Below are positions 1-8,619 of a stretch of 64,000 nucleotides of DNA, one piece after another (positions within the stretch are counted from its first letter, which is position 1; each line of letters starts with the position of its first letter). Under the pieces are notes generated by a model. The model saw only the letters and a list, made by a program, of their open reading frames with translations. It made no database searches and was not told the origin of the DNA. The translations under genes and the position numbers were made by a program. Location: the NCBI RefSeq assembly GCF_004681975.1, contig NZ_SMLK01000007.1, positions 62,001 to 126,000 of the forward strand, written 5' to 3'. The DNA comes from Ramlibacter humi. Its GTDB lineage: Bacteria > Pseudomonadota > Gammaproteobacteria > Burkholderiales > Burkholderiaceae_C.

Positions 1-181
1 CCGCCGCATCCTTCGCCGAACTCTGCACGGCCACGGGATCGCTCGCAGGAAACGTGTACTCGACCCCCACGTCCAGCACTTCGTCATAACTGGGATGCGG
101 CCCCAGCGGCGCCTGCTCGTTGCGCTCGGGCGCCGCGTTGCGGACGAATTTGCGGTGTCGGTCGCTGGGCTCAGGCTTCAT
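1..181 (-). CDS. Hypothetical protein, 3' part missing (runs off window)
   Basis: An ATG at 181 on the minus strand opens a frame that stays open to the window edge (60 complete codons visible), with a GGAGAC ribosome binding site about six bases upstream. The visible product begins MKPEPSDRHRKFVRNAAPER and is hydrophilic and charged, with no signal peptide or membrane segment. It lies 45 bases downstream of the catalase-like gene on the same strand, so the two may be co-transcribed. I do not recognise the family; it is called real because of the good start site and the amino-acid composition. Confidence 0.5.
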   Translation of the reverse strand, partial: MKPEPSDRHRKFVRNAAPERNEQAPLGPHPSYDEVLDVGVEYTFPASDPVAVQSSAKDAA

Positions 182-226
182 GGGTGGTCTCCGTTCACCC
201 CGACAGCGGCAAACCGCGTGCCGCGC

Positions 227-1219
227 TCAGGTGGCGCCGCGCCCCTGCTGGCTGATGTAGTAGATGGCCTTGCGCGCGCGCTGCACCTCGCCCAGCGGGC
301 GGTGCTCCGCCAGGCCGCGCCACGGGTCGATGACGCCGCCTTCCACTTCGCGCGCCAGCGCCACGCCCGATTCGCAATGGGGGTCCTGCCGCGGCAACAT
401 CAACCGCGCCACCGTCGTGTACGGCGTGGGCCAATTCACCGAAGCGTCCTCGATGGGCGTGAGCTTCTCGTTGGCGAAGTACTGCAGCTGCATGTCCCAG
501 TGCAATGGGTGCTTCCTCAGCCGTTCGCAGAAATCACCGCCCCAATCCGACCGCGCGCCCAGGTGCGACGGCCCATTGGTGTCCGCCGGTACCAGCCGCA
601 CGCGCACGGCGTACGGCCCGTTGGCCATCGGCAGCGTGCTGTACAGCTTCTCGGTGGCGAAGCCGCTGAAGGGCCGCGCCACCGTCTTCAGCATGCCGGC
701 CAGCCGCTTGGGCGCGCCCAGCACGCCATAACGGCGCAGCACGTGCCTGAACAGCGCGCCGTTGCCCTGCGAAGCCGCGTTGACGAACTCGACGAACTCT
801 TCCGCGCGCGGGAAAGCGAAGGCTTCCTGGTTGATCAGGGTGAAGTCCTGGGTCGTCGCTTCGCCTCCCAGCGCGGAAAGCCCCTGCACGCCCATCACGC
901 GGATGGCGAAGCCGCGGATGTCGGGCACGCGGTCGGGCGCGTTGTCCAGGCCGCCGTTGGACAAGCGCACCACCACTTCGTAGTCGCGCGGCTCCGCGAA
1001 GAGGCCGTACTTGGCATAGGGCGCCAGGCCATCCAGCACTTCCAGCGAACCATGGGCGACGACCAGCTGCTTGCGGTGCAGCGTGCGGCCTGCGCCCCAG
1101 CGTTTGGCGCGGCCTTCCTGGATCTGCCGGAACAGCTCGCCGTAGCGCGCGAAGCGCTGCTCCTCGTCGGGTTCCACTTTCTCGGCCCAGCGCGTGCTGG
1201 GCCCGGGCATGCTGGGCAT
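227..1219 (-). CDS. Catalase-like heme domain protein (small catalase superfamily)
   Basis: A 330-residue protein related to the catalase fold but much shorter than classical monofunctional catalases (about 480-750 residues). The conserved distal-side histidine region is seen as VVAHGSLEVLDGL near residue 56, and the catalase-type segment TQDFTLINQEAFAFP lies near residue 130. There is no signal peptide, so a cytoplasmic location is expected. Family members bind heme and may have peroxidase, allene oxide synthase-like or weak catalase activity; which applies here cannot be read from sequence. It lies 25 bases downstream of the acyl-CoA ligase gene on the same strand, suggesting one transcript and perhaps a lipid hydroperoxide substrate (inference). 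Confidence 0.8.
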   Translation of the reverse strand: MPSMPGPSTRWAEKVEPDEEQRFARYGELFRQIQEGRAKRWGAGRTLHRKQLVVAHGSLEVLDGLAPYAKYGLFAEPRDYEVVVRLSNGGLDNAPDRVPDIRGFAIRVMGVQGLSALGGEATTQDFTLINQEAFAFPRAEEFVEFVNAASQGNGALFRHVLRRYGVLGAPKRLAGMLKTVARPFSGFATEKLYSTLPMANGPYAVRVRLVPADTNGPSHLGARSDWGGDFCERLRKHPLHWDMQLQYFANEKLTPIEDASVNWPTPYTTVARLMLPRQDPHCESGVALAREVEGGVIDPWRGLAEHRPLGEVQRARKAIYYISQQGRGAT

Positions 1220-1244
1220 GTCGCCCTCCTTCCTGCGCGCGGGG

Positions 1245-2963
1245 TCAGCCGCGCGCTTCGGCCTCCTGCAGCGTGCGCCACATCACCTTGCCGCTGCCGC
1301 TCTTGGGCAGCGCATCGGCGAACTGCACGATGCGCGGCACCTTGTAGACCGCCATGTTGTCCCTGCACCAATCGATGATCTGCTGCTCCGTCACCTGGCC
1401 CTTGTGCGAGGCGCGCAGCACCACGACCGCCTTCACCGTCTCGCCGCGGTACGCGTCCTTGGCCGAGATGACGCAAGCTTCGGCGATGGCGGGGTGGCGG
1501 AACATCAGGGCTTCCACCTCCGCCGGCCACACCTTGAAGCCGCTGGCGTTGATCATGCGCTTGAGCCGGTCGGTGATGAAGAAGTAGCCTTCCTCGTCGG
1601 TGCGGCCCAGGTCGCCGGTGCGGAAGAAAGGCTTGCCTTCGAATTCGATGAAGGCGGCTTGCGTCGCCTCGGGCCGCTTCCAGTAGCCGTTGAACACCAT
1701 GGGCCCGTTCACGATGATCTCGCCCTGCTCGCCGGTGGCCACTTCCTTCAGCGTTTCCGGATCGACGATGCGCGCGTCGCAGCTCATGAACGGCACACCC
1801 AGGCACTGCTGCTTGGGCGCGTCGGTGGGGTTGCTGTGCGAAGGCGCCGCCGTCTCCGTGAGGCCGTAGCCTTCCACGTAGCGCAGGTTGAACTGCTCGA
1901 ACAGGCGCTGCGCCACCGCTTGCGGCATGGCCGCGCCGCCGCCGCCGATGTGCACCAGGCTGGACAGGTCGTACTGCTCGAAGTTGGGGCTGGCCATCAG
2001 GTCGATGACCATGGTCGGGATGTTGGTCCAGGTGGTGACCTTCCAGCGGGAGATCAGCCGGCCCGCCAGTTCGCGGTCCCAGCGCGGCATCAGCACGATG
2101 GTGGCGCCCATGTAGACGGACGAGTGCATCACGCTCACCATGCCGGTGATGTGGAACATGGGCACCACCAGCAGCACCACGCTTTCGGACGTGCCGTTGC
2201 CCCAGGCCATGCTGGCCACCGCGTTGTGCATCAGGCTGCGGTGCGGGTGCATGCAGCCCTTGGGCAGGCCGGTGGTGCCGCTGGTGTAGGGCAGCACGGC
2301 CAGGTCTTCGGGGCCCACTTCGGAAGGCGGCACCGGCAGCGAGTTGTCCAGCGCCTCGGTCCACGCCATCACCTGCCCGCTTTCCAGTGCGGGCAACGGG
2401 TGGCGCGTGAACAGCCAGTCGTGCCACGCGGGCGGCGGCGCCGTGGGGCCCTGCGCGGCGGGATCGAAAGCGTCGGCGTACTGCGTGACGATGAGCTGCG
2501 CCAGGCGCTGCTCCGCGGGCAGTTGCGCGTCGGCCTTGGCGATCTCGGCCGCCACGTCGCCGGTGCAGATGGCGACCTTGGCGTCGGGGTCGGTGATGTA
2601 GTGCTTGAGCTCTTCGGCCCGGTTCATCGGGTTGACCGGCACCACCACCGCGTTGGCGCGCAGGATGGCGAAGTGGGCAATGATGAGCTGCGGGCAGTTC
2701 TGCATGTCCAGCATCACCCGGTCGCCCTTGCGCACGCCCATGGCGTGCAACCGCGCGGCCAGCCGCTCGGCCATGGCCACCACCTGCGGGTAGGTGAGCG
2801 TGCGGTCGAAGAACACCAGCGCGGGCTTGCCCGGCCAGCGGCGCGCGGAAATGGCGAGGTTGTCGAACAACGACGTCTGCGGCGGCGTCATCCAGTGCGG
2901 CAGGCGCCTGGGCCAGACCCGGTGCTGCGGGCGGTCGGGAACGGGAACTTGCGTGAACGGCAT
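1245..2963 (-). CDS. Long/medium-chain fatty acid--CoA ligase (AMP-binding)
   Basis: ATP-dependent acyl-CoA synthetase of the ANL superfamily, about 572 residues. Visible signatures are the P-loop-like YTSGTTGLPKGCMH, the adenylate-binding motif EGYGLTETAAP, the hinge region RTGDLGRTDEEGYFFITDR and the C-terminal catalytic lysine in LPKSGSGKVMW. The start is placed at ATG 2963 (MPFTQVPVPDRP); an ATG 30 bases upstream is possible but adds a tail unlike the family. It activates a carboxylic acid, probably a fatty acid, through an acyl-AMP intermediate. It precedes the catalase-like gene on the same strand. Confidence 0.88.
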   Translation of the reverse strand: MPFTQVPVPDRPQHRVWPRRLPHWMTPPQTSLFDNLAISARRWPGKPALVFFDRTLTYPQVVAMAERLAARLHAMGVRKGDRVMLDMQNCPQLIIAHFAILRANAVVVPVNPMNRAEELKHYITDPDAKVAICTGDVAAEIAKADAQLPAEQRLAQLIVTQYADAFDPAAQGPTAPPPAWHDWLFTRHPLPALESGQVMAWTEALDNSLPVPPSEVGPEDLAVLPYTSGTTGLPKGCMHPHRSLMHNAVASMAWGNGTSESVVLLVVPMFHITGMVSVMHSSVYMGATIVLMPRWDRELAGRLISRWKVTTWTNIPTMVIDLMASPNFEQYDLSSLVHIGGGGAAMPQAVAQRLFEQFNLRYVEGYGLTETAAPSHSNPTDAPKQQCLGVPFMSCDARIVDPETLKEVATGEQGEIIVNGPMVFNGYWKRPEATQAAFIEFEGKPFFRTGDLGRTDEEGYFFITDRLKRMINASGFKVWPAEVEALMFRHPAIAEACVISAKDAYRGETVKAVVVLRASHKGQVTEQQIIDWCRDNMAVYKVPRIVQFADALPKSGSGKVMWRTLQEAEARG

Positions 2964-3063
2964 GAGGCGAAGCCTATGCCAACGCCGGCTCATCGGAGCA
3001 TCGGGGAAGCACGGAGCGGGTCGCGCGAGTGACGGGCAGGGCCTCCCGCAAGCAACCCGCGCG

Positions 3064-3438
3064 TCACCGCGGCCTGAATTCGTAGGTGCAATCGCCGCCA
3101 GCGCCCGTGAATGGCACCGACTTGTCGTTGGTGTTGAACTTCATCTGCAGGACCGTGCCGCGGCAACCGGGCCAGCTGGGACCCGCTTCGCCCATGGTCA
3201 CGTCCGATTTGCACGTGCCGCGCGAAAAGTTGTTCACGTTGGCGACGATCTTGCCGCCCTCCTCTTTGAACGCGACTTCCGAGCGCCCGGTGAACCGGCG
3301 CGTGTTGTCGATGCAGATCCAATCCACCTTGAAGCCTTCCGGCGCCAGCAGGGCGGCCTTGACGTCTTGCGCGATGGCCGGGGCGGCGAAGGCCAGGGCG
3401 AGCAGGGAAAGGGCGGGGAGGTGGCGAGAGACTTTCAA
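3064..3438 (-). CDS. Small secreted hypothetical protein
   Basis: A 124-residue protein with a clear Sec signal peptide (MKVSRHLPALSLLALAFAAP, cleavage expected after AIAQ). The mature part is about 100 residues, contains four cysteines that could form two disulfides, and ends CTYEFRPR. No recognised family or catalytic motif is visible. It is probably periplasmic. It lies upstream of the ligase gene on the same strand but about 100 bases apart, so it may be a separate unit. Confidence 0.7.
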   Translation of the reverse strand: MKVSRHLPALSLLALAFAAPAIAQDVKAALLAPEGFKVDWICIDNTRRFTGRSEVAFKEEGGKIVANVNNFSRGTCKSDVTMGEAGPSWPGCRGTVLQMKFNTNDKSVPFTGAGGDCTYEFRPR

Positions 3439-3616
3439 ATTGGACTCCGGGGATTCGCAAGAGACAAAGGGAAGGCGTTGCGACGGCGCCAGGGCAAGCC
3501 TAGCGAAAGCCGCATGAGCTCAGCCACAGGGGAAGCACCGAGCGCCTGCCTGGGTGAGCACCCCATGCCGGCACCTATGATCGACCGCCGATCGTTCCCT
3601 CACCGAAGAAACCACC

Positions 3617-4582
3617 ATGAGACGCCTGTTCCGCCGTTCGATCCTGCTGCTGGCCGCGGTCGCCGCCTTCCACGCCCATGCGGCCTTCCCCGAGAAACCC
3701 ATTCGCGTGGTCATCGGCTTCCCGGCCGGCGGGCCGCTGGACCAGCACGCGCGGTTGCTGGCGGACCGGCTGCAGGCCGTGCTGGGCCAGCCGATCATCA
3801 TCGATTACAAGAGCGGCGCCGGCGGCACCGTGGGCGCGCAGGAAGTGATGAAGTCACCGGCCGACGGCTACACGCTGATGCTGGCCAACACCGGCGTGAT
3901 GGTGATCAACCCGGCCCTGTACTCGAAGCTGCCCTACCAGACCACGCGCGACTTCACGCCCATCGCCCGCACCGCCATGCAGCCGCTGGCGCTGCTGGTG
4001 AACCCCAAGCTGCCGGTGAACTCGCTGAAGGATTTCGTCGCGTACACGAAGGCCCGTCCCGGCCAGGTGAACTACGGCAGCGCCGGCAACGGCGGCATCA
4101 GCCACCTGGCGCCGGAGATGTTCAAGAGCGCCACGGGCCTGTTCATGGTGCACATCCCCTACCGCGGCAGCGCGCCCGCGTTCACCGACCTGATGGGCGG
4201 CCAGGTGCAGTTCATGGCCGAGTCGATTCCGCAGGCGGCGGCGTATCACAAGCAGGGGAAGGTGAAGGCGCTGGCGGTCACCAGCCGCGAGAGGAATCCG
4301 GCGCTGCCGGAGGTGCCGACGGTGATCGAGAGTGGGGTGAAGGACTTCGAGGTTGTCGGCTTCTACGGCTTCCTGGCACCTGCGGGGTTGCCGGCCGACG
4401 TGAAGAACAAGTTGAGTGATGCGTTCAAGCAGGTGCTGTCGAATCCGGAGGTGCGGTCACGGATGGTGTCGCAGGGGGCGGATCCGGCGTTTCTCGGCGC
4501 GGATGATTTCGCGAGGTACCTGAATGCGGAGATGCCGCGGTGGGCGGAGGCGGTGAAGAAGTCGGGGGCGAAGATGGATTGA
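3617..4582 (+). CDS. Tripartite tricarboxylate transporter substrate-binding protein (Bug family)
   Basis: A 321-residue periplasmic solute-binding protein with an N-terminal signal peptide ending at HAHA. It has the Bug/TctC signatures FPEKPIRVVIGFPAGGPLD near the mature N-terminus, SGAGGTVGAQEV near residue 70, and YGSAGNGGISHLAPEMF near residue 155. Members bind carboxylates or related small organic molecules and are greatly expanded in Comamonadaceae and Alcaligenaceae. No TctA/TctB membrane genes are adjacent, so this is an orphan binding protein, which is common for the family. The ligand cannot be assigned. Confidence 0.92.
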   Translation: MRRLFRRSILLLAAVAAFHAHAAFPEKPIRVVIGFPAGGPLDQHARLLADRLQAVLGQPIIIDYKSGAGGTVGAQEVMKSPADGYTLMLANTGVMVINPALYSKLPYQTTRDFTPIARTAMQPLALLVNPKLPVNSLKDFVAYTKARPGQVNYGSAGNGGISHLAPEMFKSATGLFMVHIPYRGSAPAFTDLMGGQVQFMAESIPQAAAYHKQGKVKALAVTSRERNPALPEVPTVIESGVKDFEVVGFYGFLAPAGLPADVKNKLSDAFKQVLSNPEVRSRMVSQGADPAFLGADDFARYLNAEMPRWAEAVKKSGAKMD

Positions 4583-4701
4583 CAGTGCCGAGCTTCATTG
4601 CTCGCCATTGAAACGGGGGTGCGGGCGCAAGGGAATACCGACGCGCCCCGCCATCCGGCCTTAAGCGCTCGCCCGAAGAAAGCAGATGTGGAAAAGGGGA
4701 C

Positions 4702-4919
4702 TCAGCGCCACTGGGAAGCGATAGTGGCACCCCTGTAGTCCACTTCGTCGACGTCCTGCGATGGTTCCGGTGCCCATGCCACCAGAGTTGCAATGCCGGA
4801 TGGCGTGACGGACAGTTCGTTGCCGATCGCGGGACAGCGGAATCGGCGGTGAATGCCGCCACAGCCCGCGACTGCTCGAAACCGGCGGCGGGACGTTTGT
4901 GTCTGCGACTCACTGTCAT
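4702..4919 (-). pseudogene. Possible frameshifted small ORF overlapping the end of the upstream gene
   Basis: An ATG at 4919 overlaps the stop of the upstream gene in an ATGA arrangement, as expected for translational coupling. The frame from that ATG begins MTVSRRHKRPAAGFEQ and soon becomes Pro/Ser/Arg-rich and unconvincing. The neighbouring frame, from about 4850 to the TGA at 4702, reads like genuine protein (CPAIGNELSVTPSGIATLV, ending IASQWR). A single frameshift joining the two would give about 70 residues. It may be a decayed or misassembled third gene of the immunity cluster, or chance. The stretch 4583-4701 shows nothing I can identify. Confidence 0.25.
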
Positions 4920-5353
4920 GACGTTCGCGTGGCTCGCTCGCTATCCATCGTGAAATAGACGAGCCCGCCGGCATTCAGGATCGTGAGACCCACCTCGTAT
5001 CCGGGGGATGTCCTGAAGCAGAACGTCTTGCGATCGCTCGCGAACTCCTGGGTCGCGAGCGGTGCACCGTACCTGTCAAGGCATTCCTGCGCAGTAAGCG
5101 ATCGGTCCATGTGCATTCCGAGTCGCGCGGATGCCCGCCGCAGATCTTCATCCGAGGCGTCCCGCATGTCGATGGCGATCGACACGGTCCGGAACGGGCT
5201 TGAATACGGACGAAGGACGTGGCTGAAGCCGTGCACATGGCCAAGCCAATGACTGCCCAGGTATTCGAAGTTCCACACGCGGTAAACCGGCTTTCCCGGC
5301 AGGAGATGGGGGAGCCGAAGCTTCGAGAACGCTTTCTGATCGATCGGCTTCAT
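4916..5353 (-). CDS. Hypothetical protein, possible immunity-type protein
   Basis: A 145-residue soluble protein starting at ATG 5353 (MKPIDQKAFSKLRLPHLLPG) and ending at TGA 4916. The frame is open further upstream, but the earlier ATG would add a low-quality extension. It has no signal peptide or membrane segment, alternates strand-like hydrophobic stretches and ends in a beta-rich part. I do not recognise a named family. Its small size, its position 52 bases downstream of an Imm50-like gene on the same strand and its base composition suggest a polymorphic-toxin immunity cassette (inference). Confidence 0.6.
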   Translation of the reverse strand: MKPIDQKAFSKLRLPHLLPGKPVYRVWNFEYLGSHWLGHVHGFSHVLRPYSSPFRTVSIAIDMRDASDEDLRRASARLGMHMDRSLTAQECLDRYGAPLATQEFASDRKTFCFRTSPGYEVGLTILNAGGLVYFTMDSERATRTS

Positions 5354-5405
5354 GACGCACGATGTCGAAGTTGATCCGTGAGCGGGTGCCGCTTCGCGGG
5401 CGCTG

Positions 5406-5792
5406 TCAGAACGCGCCTCGAACGTACCCAGTGACGCTCTCCACGCGGAGCCACCTGCCATCCAGGCGGAACATCGCCTCGCCGGAGAACTCGAGGCCGA
5501 CGCCGTGCGCGGTCTTCGACACCTTCAGGTCTCCCACAACGCCCGTTCCCCAGCGCGACAGTTCGACAGATTGAAGATCGATCGACTGGAGCCGGACTTG
5601 GCACGTGTTGGCTTCCACAGGCCACCGGGGAGAGGGCTTCGCGGGAAAGGCGGGCAGGTCAATCACCAGCTCGGCCATCGGTCCGTCACGCCGGAATCCG
5701 ATCGAATGCAAGACGACGCCGCTCAAGTCGGGCGCAGCAGGGTAGTAGGCCTGCAGGGCTTTTGGGTTTTCAAGCAGCGCGAACCAGTCCAT
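5406..5792 (-). CDS. Imm50-like immunity protein
   Basis: A 128-residue soluble protein starting MDWFALLENPKALQAYYPAA. The pattern of MDWF...NP near the start, followed by a short helix, a strand with L..I.FRRDGPMAELVIDLP, a Pro-rich FPAKPSPRWPVEAN turn and a C-terminal VESVTGYVRG, matches what I recall of the Imm50 family, which is predicted to neutralise polymorphic or contact-dependent toxins. No toxin gene is next to it in this window; immunity orphans of this kind are commonly kept against neighbours' toxins. Confidence that the gene is real is high; the family call is from memory of the pattern. Confidence 0.65.
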   Translation of the reverse strand: MDWFALLENPKALQAYYPAAPDLSGVVLHSIGFRRDGPMAELVIDLPAFPAKPSPRWPVEANTCQVRLQSIDLQSVELSRWGTGVVGDLKVSKTAHGVGLEFSGEAMFRLDGRWLRVESVTGYVRGAF

Positions 5793-5948
5793 GGCGTCTT
5801 GTGCAACTCACGTGAAGGCGTCCATGCCTCCCCCTCCGGCATCCAGGTGCGACTATACGGAGCATGGATTCCGGCACCAGCAAATCCTGCCGGATGCGCG
5901 CGGCTTAAGTTCGCAGGCACACTGACGGCCTCCCGCCGATCACAAGCC

Positions 5949-6908
5949 ATGCCCAAGAAGCTTCTCACCACCCTCGCCCTCGCCGCCCTCACCCTCTCCT
6001 CCCACGCCTTCGACCTCCAAGGCCATCGGGGCACCCGCGGCAACATGCCCGAGAACACCCTCCCCGCCTTCGAGCGCGCGCTGCGCATCGGGGTGACCAC
6101 GCTGGAGATGGACGCGGCGATCACGTCGGATGGGGTGGTGATCATTTCGCACGACCCGGTGCTAAATCCCGAACTGGCGCGCGGGCCGGATGGGCAGTGG
6201 CTCACCAAGCCGGTCGTCATCAGGCAACTGACCTACGAGCAGTCGCAGCAGTACGACGTCGGGCGCCTCAAGCCGGAGAGCAAGTACGGCAAGCCCTTCG
6301 CCGCCACGCAGCAATCCATCGACGGCACGCGCATGCCCAAGCTCACCGAGGTGTTCGACCTGGTCAAGCGCCTGGGCGCGGACAAGGTGCAGTTCGACAT
6401 CGAAACCAAGATCGACCTGGACAACCCGGCCAACACGCTGGAACCCGAGCCTTTCGTGCAGGCGCTGCTGAAGGTGATTCGCGATGCGGGGATGGAAGAC
6501 CGCGTGATGATCCAGAGCTTCGACTGGCGCACGCTGCAGGTGCTGAAGACGCTGGCACCGAAGATGCGCACGGTCTATCTCACGTGGCAGTCACAGCGCG
6601 GCACCAACAGCTTCGACTCGCCCGTGTTCAGCGCCGGGTTCACCCGGGCCCAGCATGGCAGCGTGCCGGGCATGGTGAAGGCGGCGGGCGGCACCATCTG
6701 GTCGCCCAACTTCCAGGCGCTGACGGCCGACACCGTGAAGCAGGGCCAGGCGATGGGGCTGCAGGTGATTCCGTGGACCGTGAACGAGGAAGCCGACGTG
6801 GCCCGCCTCATCGAATGGGGCGTCGACGGGATCATCTCGGACTACCCGGACCGCGTGCGCAACGTGATGCAGAAGAAGGGCATGCCGCTGCCGGAGGCGG
6901 TGAAGTAG
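5949..6908 (+). CDS. Glycerophosphodiester phosphodiesterase, periplasmic
   Basis: A 319-residue GDPD family TIM-barrel enzyme that hydrolyses glycerophosphodiesters to sn-glycerol-3-phosphate and an alcohol. The start at ATG 5949 gives a Sec signal peptide (MPKKLLTTLALAALTLSSHA). The mature protein begins with the catalytic segment LQGHRGTRGNMPENTLPAFE, followed by metal and acid residues in LEMDAAITSDGVVIISHDP, and later QFDIETKID. The C-terminal VDGIISDYPDRV is typical. The frame remains open upstream of 5949, but that part is not conserved-looking. It probably acts on deacylated phospholipids in the periplasm. Confidence 0.9.
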   Translation: MPKKLLTTLALAALTLSSHAFDLQGHRGTRGNMPENTLPAFERALRIGVTTLEMDAAITSDGVVIISHDPVLNPELARGPDGQWLTKPVVIRQLTYEQSQQYDVGRLKPESKYGKPFAATQQSIDGTRMPKLTEVFDLVKRLGADKVQFDIETKIDLDNPANTLEPEPFVQALLKVIRDAGMEDRVMIQSFDWRTLQVLKTLAPKMRTVYLTWQSQRGTNSFDSPVFSAGFTRAQHGSVPGMVKAAGGTIWSPNFQALTADTVKQGQAMGLQVIPWTVNEEADVARLIEWGVDGIISDYPDRVRNVMQKKGMPLPEAVK

Positions 6909-7000
6909 TCTGGCCGCTCATCCGTGCTGATCGGCAAGGACGAGCCACTGCGGCGCCGGAATGGTCCACACTGGGCGGGCACCACAAAGGAGCGCGCACC

Positions 7001-7234
7001 ATGCAAGACACGGACGTTCTCGACAACATCTCCAGCCTGGTCGAAGAAGAGAAGCGCCTGCGGGCGCAAGGCACGAACAGCGAGGACTCGCAGAAGCGGC
7101 TTCGGCACGTGCAGGAGCAGCTGGACCAGTGCTGGGATCTGCTGCGGCAGCGCAGGGCGAAGGCGGAGTTTGGGGAGGATCCGGACGCCGCGCAGGTCAG
7201 GGATCCGGGGACGGTGGAGAACTACGAGGGGTAA
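7001..7234 (+). CDS. Small charged helical protein, DUF2630-like
   Basis: A 77-residue acidic protein with a good ribosome binding site (AAAGGAG) nine bases before ATG 7001. It begins MQDTDVLDNISSLVEEEKRL and is almost entirely predicted alpha-helical and coiled, with WDLLRQRRAKAEFG and a C-terminal DPGTVENYEG tail. This matches the short DUF2630 family (function unknown). It follows the phosphodiesterase gene by 92 bases. A hairpin repeat lies directly downstream. Confidence 0.75.
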   Translation: MQDTDVLDNISSLVEEEKRLRAQGTNSEDSQKRLRHVQEQLDQCWDLLRQRRAKAEFGEDPDAAQVRDPGTVENYEG

Positions 7235-7261
7235 ATCGCGCGGGGATAGCCCTCACCCCGG

Positions 7262-7283
7262 CCCTCTCCCCAGGGGGAGAGGG
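7262..7283. repeat. Short perfect hairpin (CCCTCTCCC/GGGAGAGGG)
   Basis: A 9-bp perfect stem (7262-7270 with 7275-7283) and a 4-base loop, preceded by CCCTCACCCCGG. It lies between the DUF2630-like gene and the convergent thioesterase gene. Sequences of this type are a common dispersed intergenic repeat in proteobacteria. It could act as a bidirectional terminator, but there is no T tract. Confidence 0.5.
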
Positions 7284-7295
7284 AGGAAAGGCAAG

Positions 7296-7715
7296 TCAGG
7301 TGACGTGCTGGCGGAACCAGTCGGGCATGGGGACGGACTTTTGGGCGGGGAAGTCCACCCACACCGTGGTCGCGCCGCCGCTGGCGTAGATGACGCCGGG
7401 GTCGTCCAGGCGCTCGATGGTCGCCCAGCTTTCGAACGAGGTGCGGCCCGGGTCGCTGGCGTACATCTTCACGCGGATGTCGCCGGGGAATTCCAGCTGT
7501 TTGTGGAAGGTGCAGAAGGCGTTGATGATCAGCGGTCCCTGCCCCAGCGGGTTGGGCGCGCAGCCGATGGCGGTGAGCCAGTCGATGCGCGCCATCTCCA
7601 GGTAGCGGAAGTACAGCGTGTTGTTCACGTGGCCCATGGCGTCCATGTCGCCCCAGCGGATGCCGGTGGTCATTTCGTGGACGAGCTTCTTGTTTTCAGG
7701 CAGTTCGAGTTTCAT
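7296..7715 (-). CDS. Acyl-CoA thioesterase, hot-dog fold (4HBT/YbgC-like)
   Basis: A 139-residue hot-dog thioesterase. The start at ATG 7715 (MKLELPENKKLVHE) overlaps the stop of the EamA transporter gene by the ATGA arrangement, indicating translational coupling. The catalytic region RWGDMDAMGHVNNTLYFRYL near residues 23-42 contains the family's Asp and the HVNN signature. Enzymes of this family hydrolyse acyl-CoA or aromatic acyl-CoA thioesters in the cytoplasm; the substrate here is unknown. It is the last gene of a three-gene minus-strand group with the transporter and an SDR dehydrogenase. Confidence 0.88.
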   Translation of the reverse strand: MKLELPENKKLVHEMTTGIRWGDMDAMGHVNNTLYFRYLEMARIDWLTAIGCAPNPLGQGPLIINAFCTFHKQLEFPGDIRVKMYASDPGRTSFESWATIERLDDPGVIYASGGATTVWVDFPAQKSVPMPDWFRQHVT

Positions 7716-8608
7716 CGGTGCGCTCGGATGGAGGCCAGGATGCCCAGCGTGAACAGCACGCAGGCGGCCCATTGGGCTGGGGTGGGCCATTGCCCGTCCC
7801 AGGCGAAAGAATAGACCAGCGCGAACAGCGTCTCGCTGACGATCAGCTGGCCGCACAGGCTGGCCGACAGGCGCCGGCTGGCGACGTTCCACAGGATGGT
7901 GGCCAGCCACGCGCTGCCGAAGCCGGTGGCGACGGCCAACGTAGCGAACAAGGGCAGTTGAGGCTGCGCGGCCAGTTCACGCGCGGGCGAGCCCGCCACC
8001 AGCCACAGCACCAGCGCGCCCAACCCCGTGGCCACGCCCAGCCAGTTGGCCCACTCGGTGGCGTTCACGTCGCGGTGCTTCTTCATCCACGCGGCATTGA
8101 GGATGGCGAAGGCGGTCCAGCATGCCAGCGCCAGCAACACCAGCACGATGCCGCGCCAGTAGTTCGGCGATCCGGCGGCGGTGGTGCCCGCGTGCGGCGA
8201 AGCCATCATCAGGCCGAGCCCCGCCGCGGTGAGCAACAGGCCTGGCACCAGCGATCGCCACAGCAGGTGCTCGGGCTTGCCCAGCAGCATCACCCAGATG
8301 GGGATCGTCCCGATGATGAGCGTGGGCACTTCGGTGCCCGCATCGCGGATGGCCAGCACCAGCAGCAGGTAGTAGCCGGTGAAGCCGAGCACGCTCATGC
8401 CGATGGCGGCCAGCGCCTGCGAACCCGTTGGCACGCGGCGCGGACCGCGCGCGGCCCACAGCAGCATCAGCACCGACACCGCGCCGTAAGAGAGGAAGCG
8501 GCCCGCGGTGAGGTCGACGGACGAGAAGCCCGTGACCATGCGCGGCGCCACGAACACCAGGCCCCACAGCGCGCCGGCCACCAACCCGGCGGCCACGCCG
8601 CCGGCCAT
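7712..8608 (-). CDS. DMT/EamA family transporter
   Basis: A 298-residue integral membrane protein with about ten hydrophobic segments in two repeats, typical of the drug/metabolite transporter superfamily (RhaT/YdcZ/EamA type). The start at ATG 8608 (MAGGVAAGLVAGALWGLVFV) puts the first transmembrane segment at the very N-terminus and lies 11 bases after the SDR stop. A longer open frame upstream is antisense-like junk over the SDR gene. Substrate is not predictable; relatives export amino acids or metabolites. It overlaps the thioesterase start by four bases. Confidence 0.88.
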   Translation of the reverse strand: MAGGVAAGLVAGALWGLVFVAPRMVTGFSSVDLTAGRFLSYGAVSVLMLLWAARGPRRVPTGSQALAAIGMSVLGFTGYYLLLVLAIRDAGTEVPTLIIGTIPIWVMLLGKPEHLLWRSLVPGLLLTAAGLGLMMASPHAGTTAAGSPNYWRGIVLVLLALACWTAFAILNAAWMKKHRDVNATEWANWLGVATGLGALVLWLVAGSPARELAAQPQLPLFATLAVATGFGSAWLATILWNVASRRLSASLCGQLIVSETLFALVYSFAWDGQWPTPAQWAACVLFTLGILASIRAHR

Positions 8609-8619
8609 GCCCCCGCGCG

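Noticed and set aside
4916-5792. Type VI secretion effector-immunity locus
   Set aside because: No VgrG, PAAR, Hcp or toxin domain is present within the window; only immunity-like proteins are seen.
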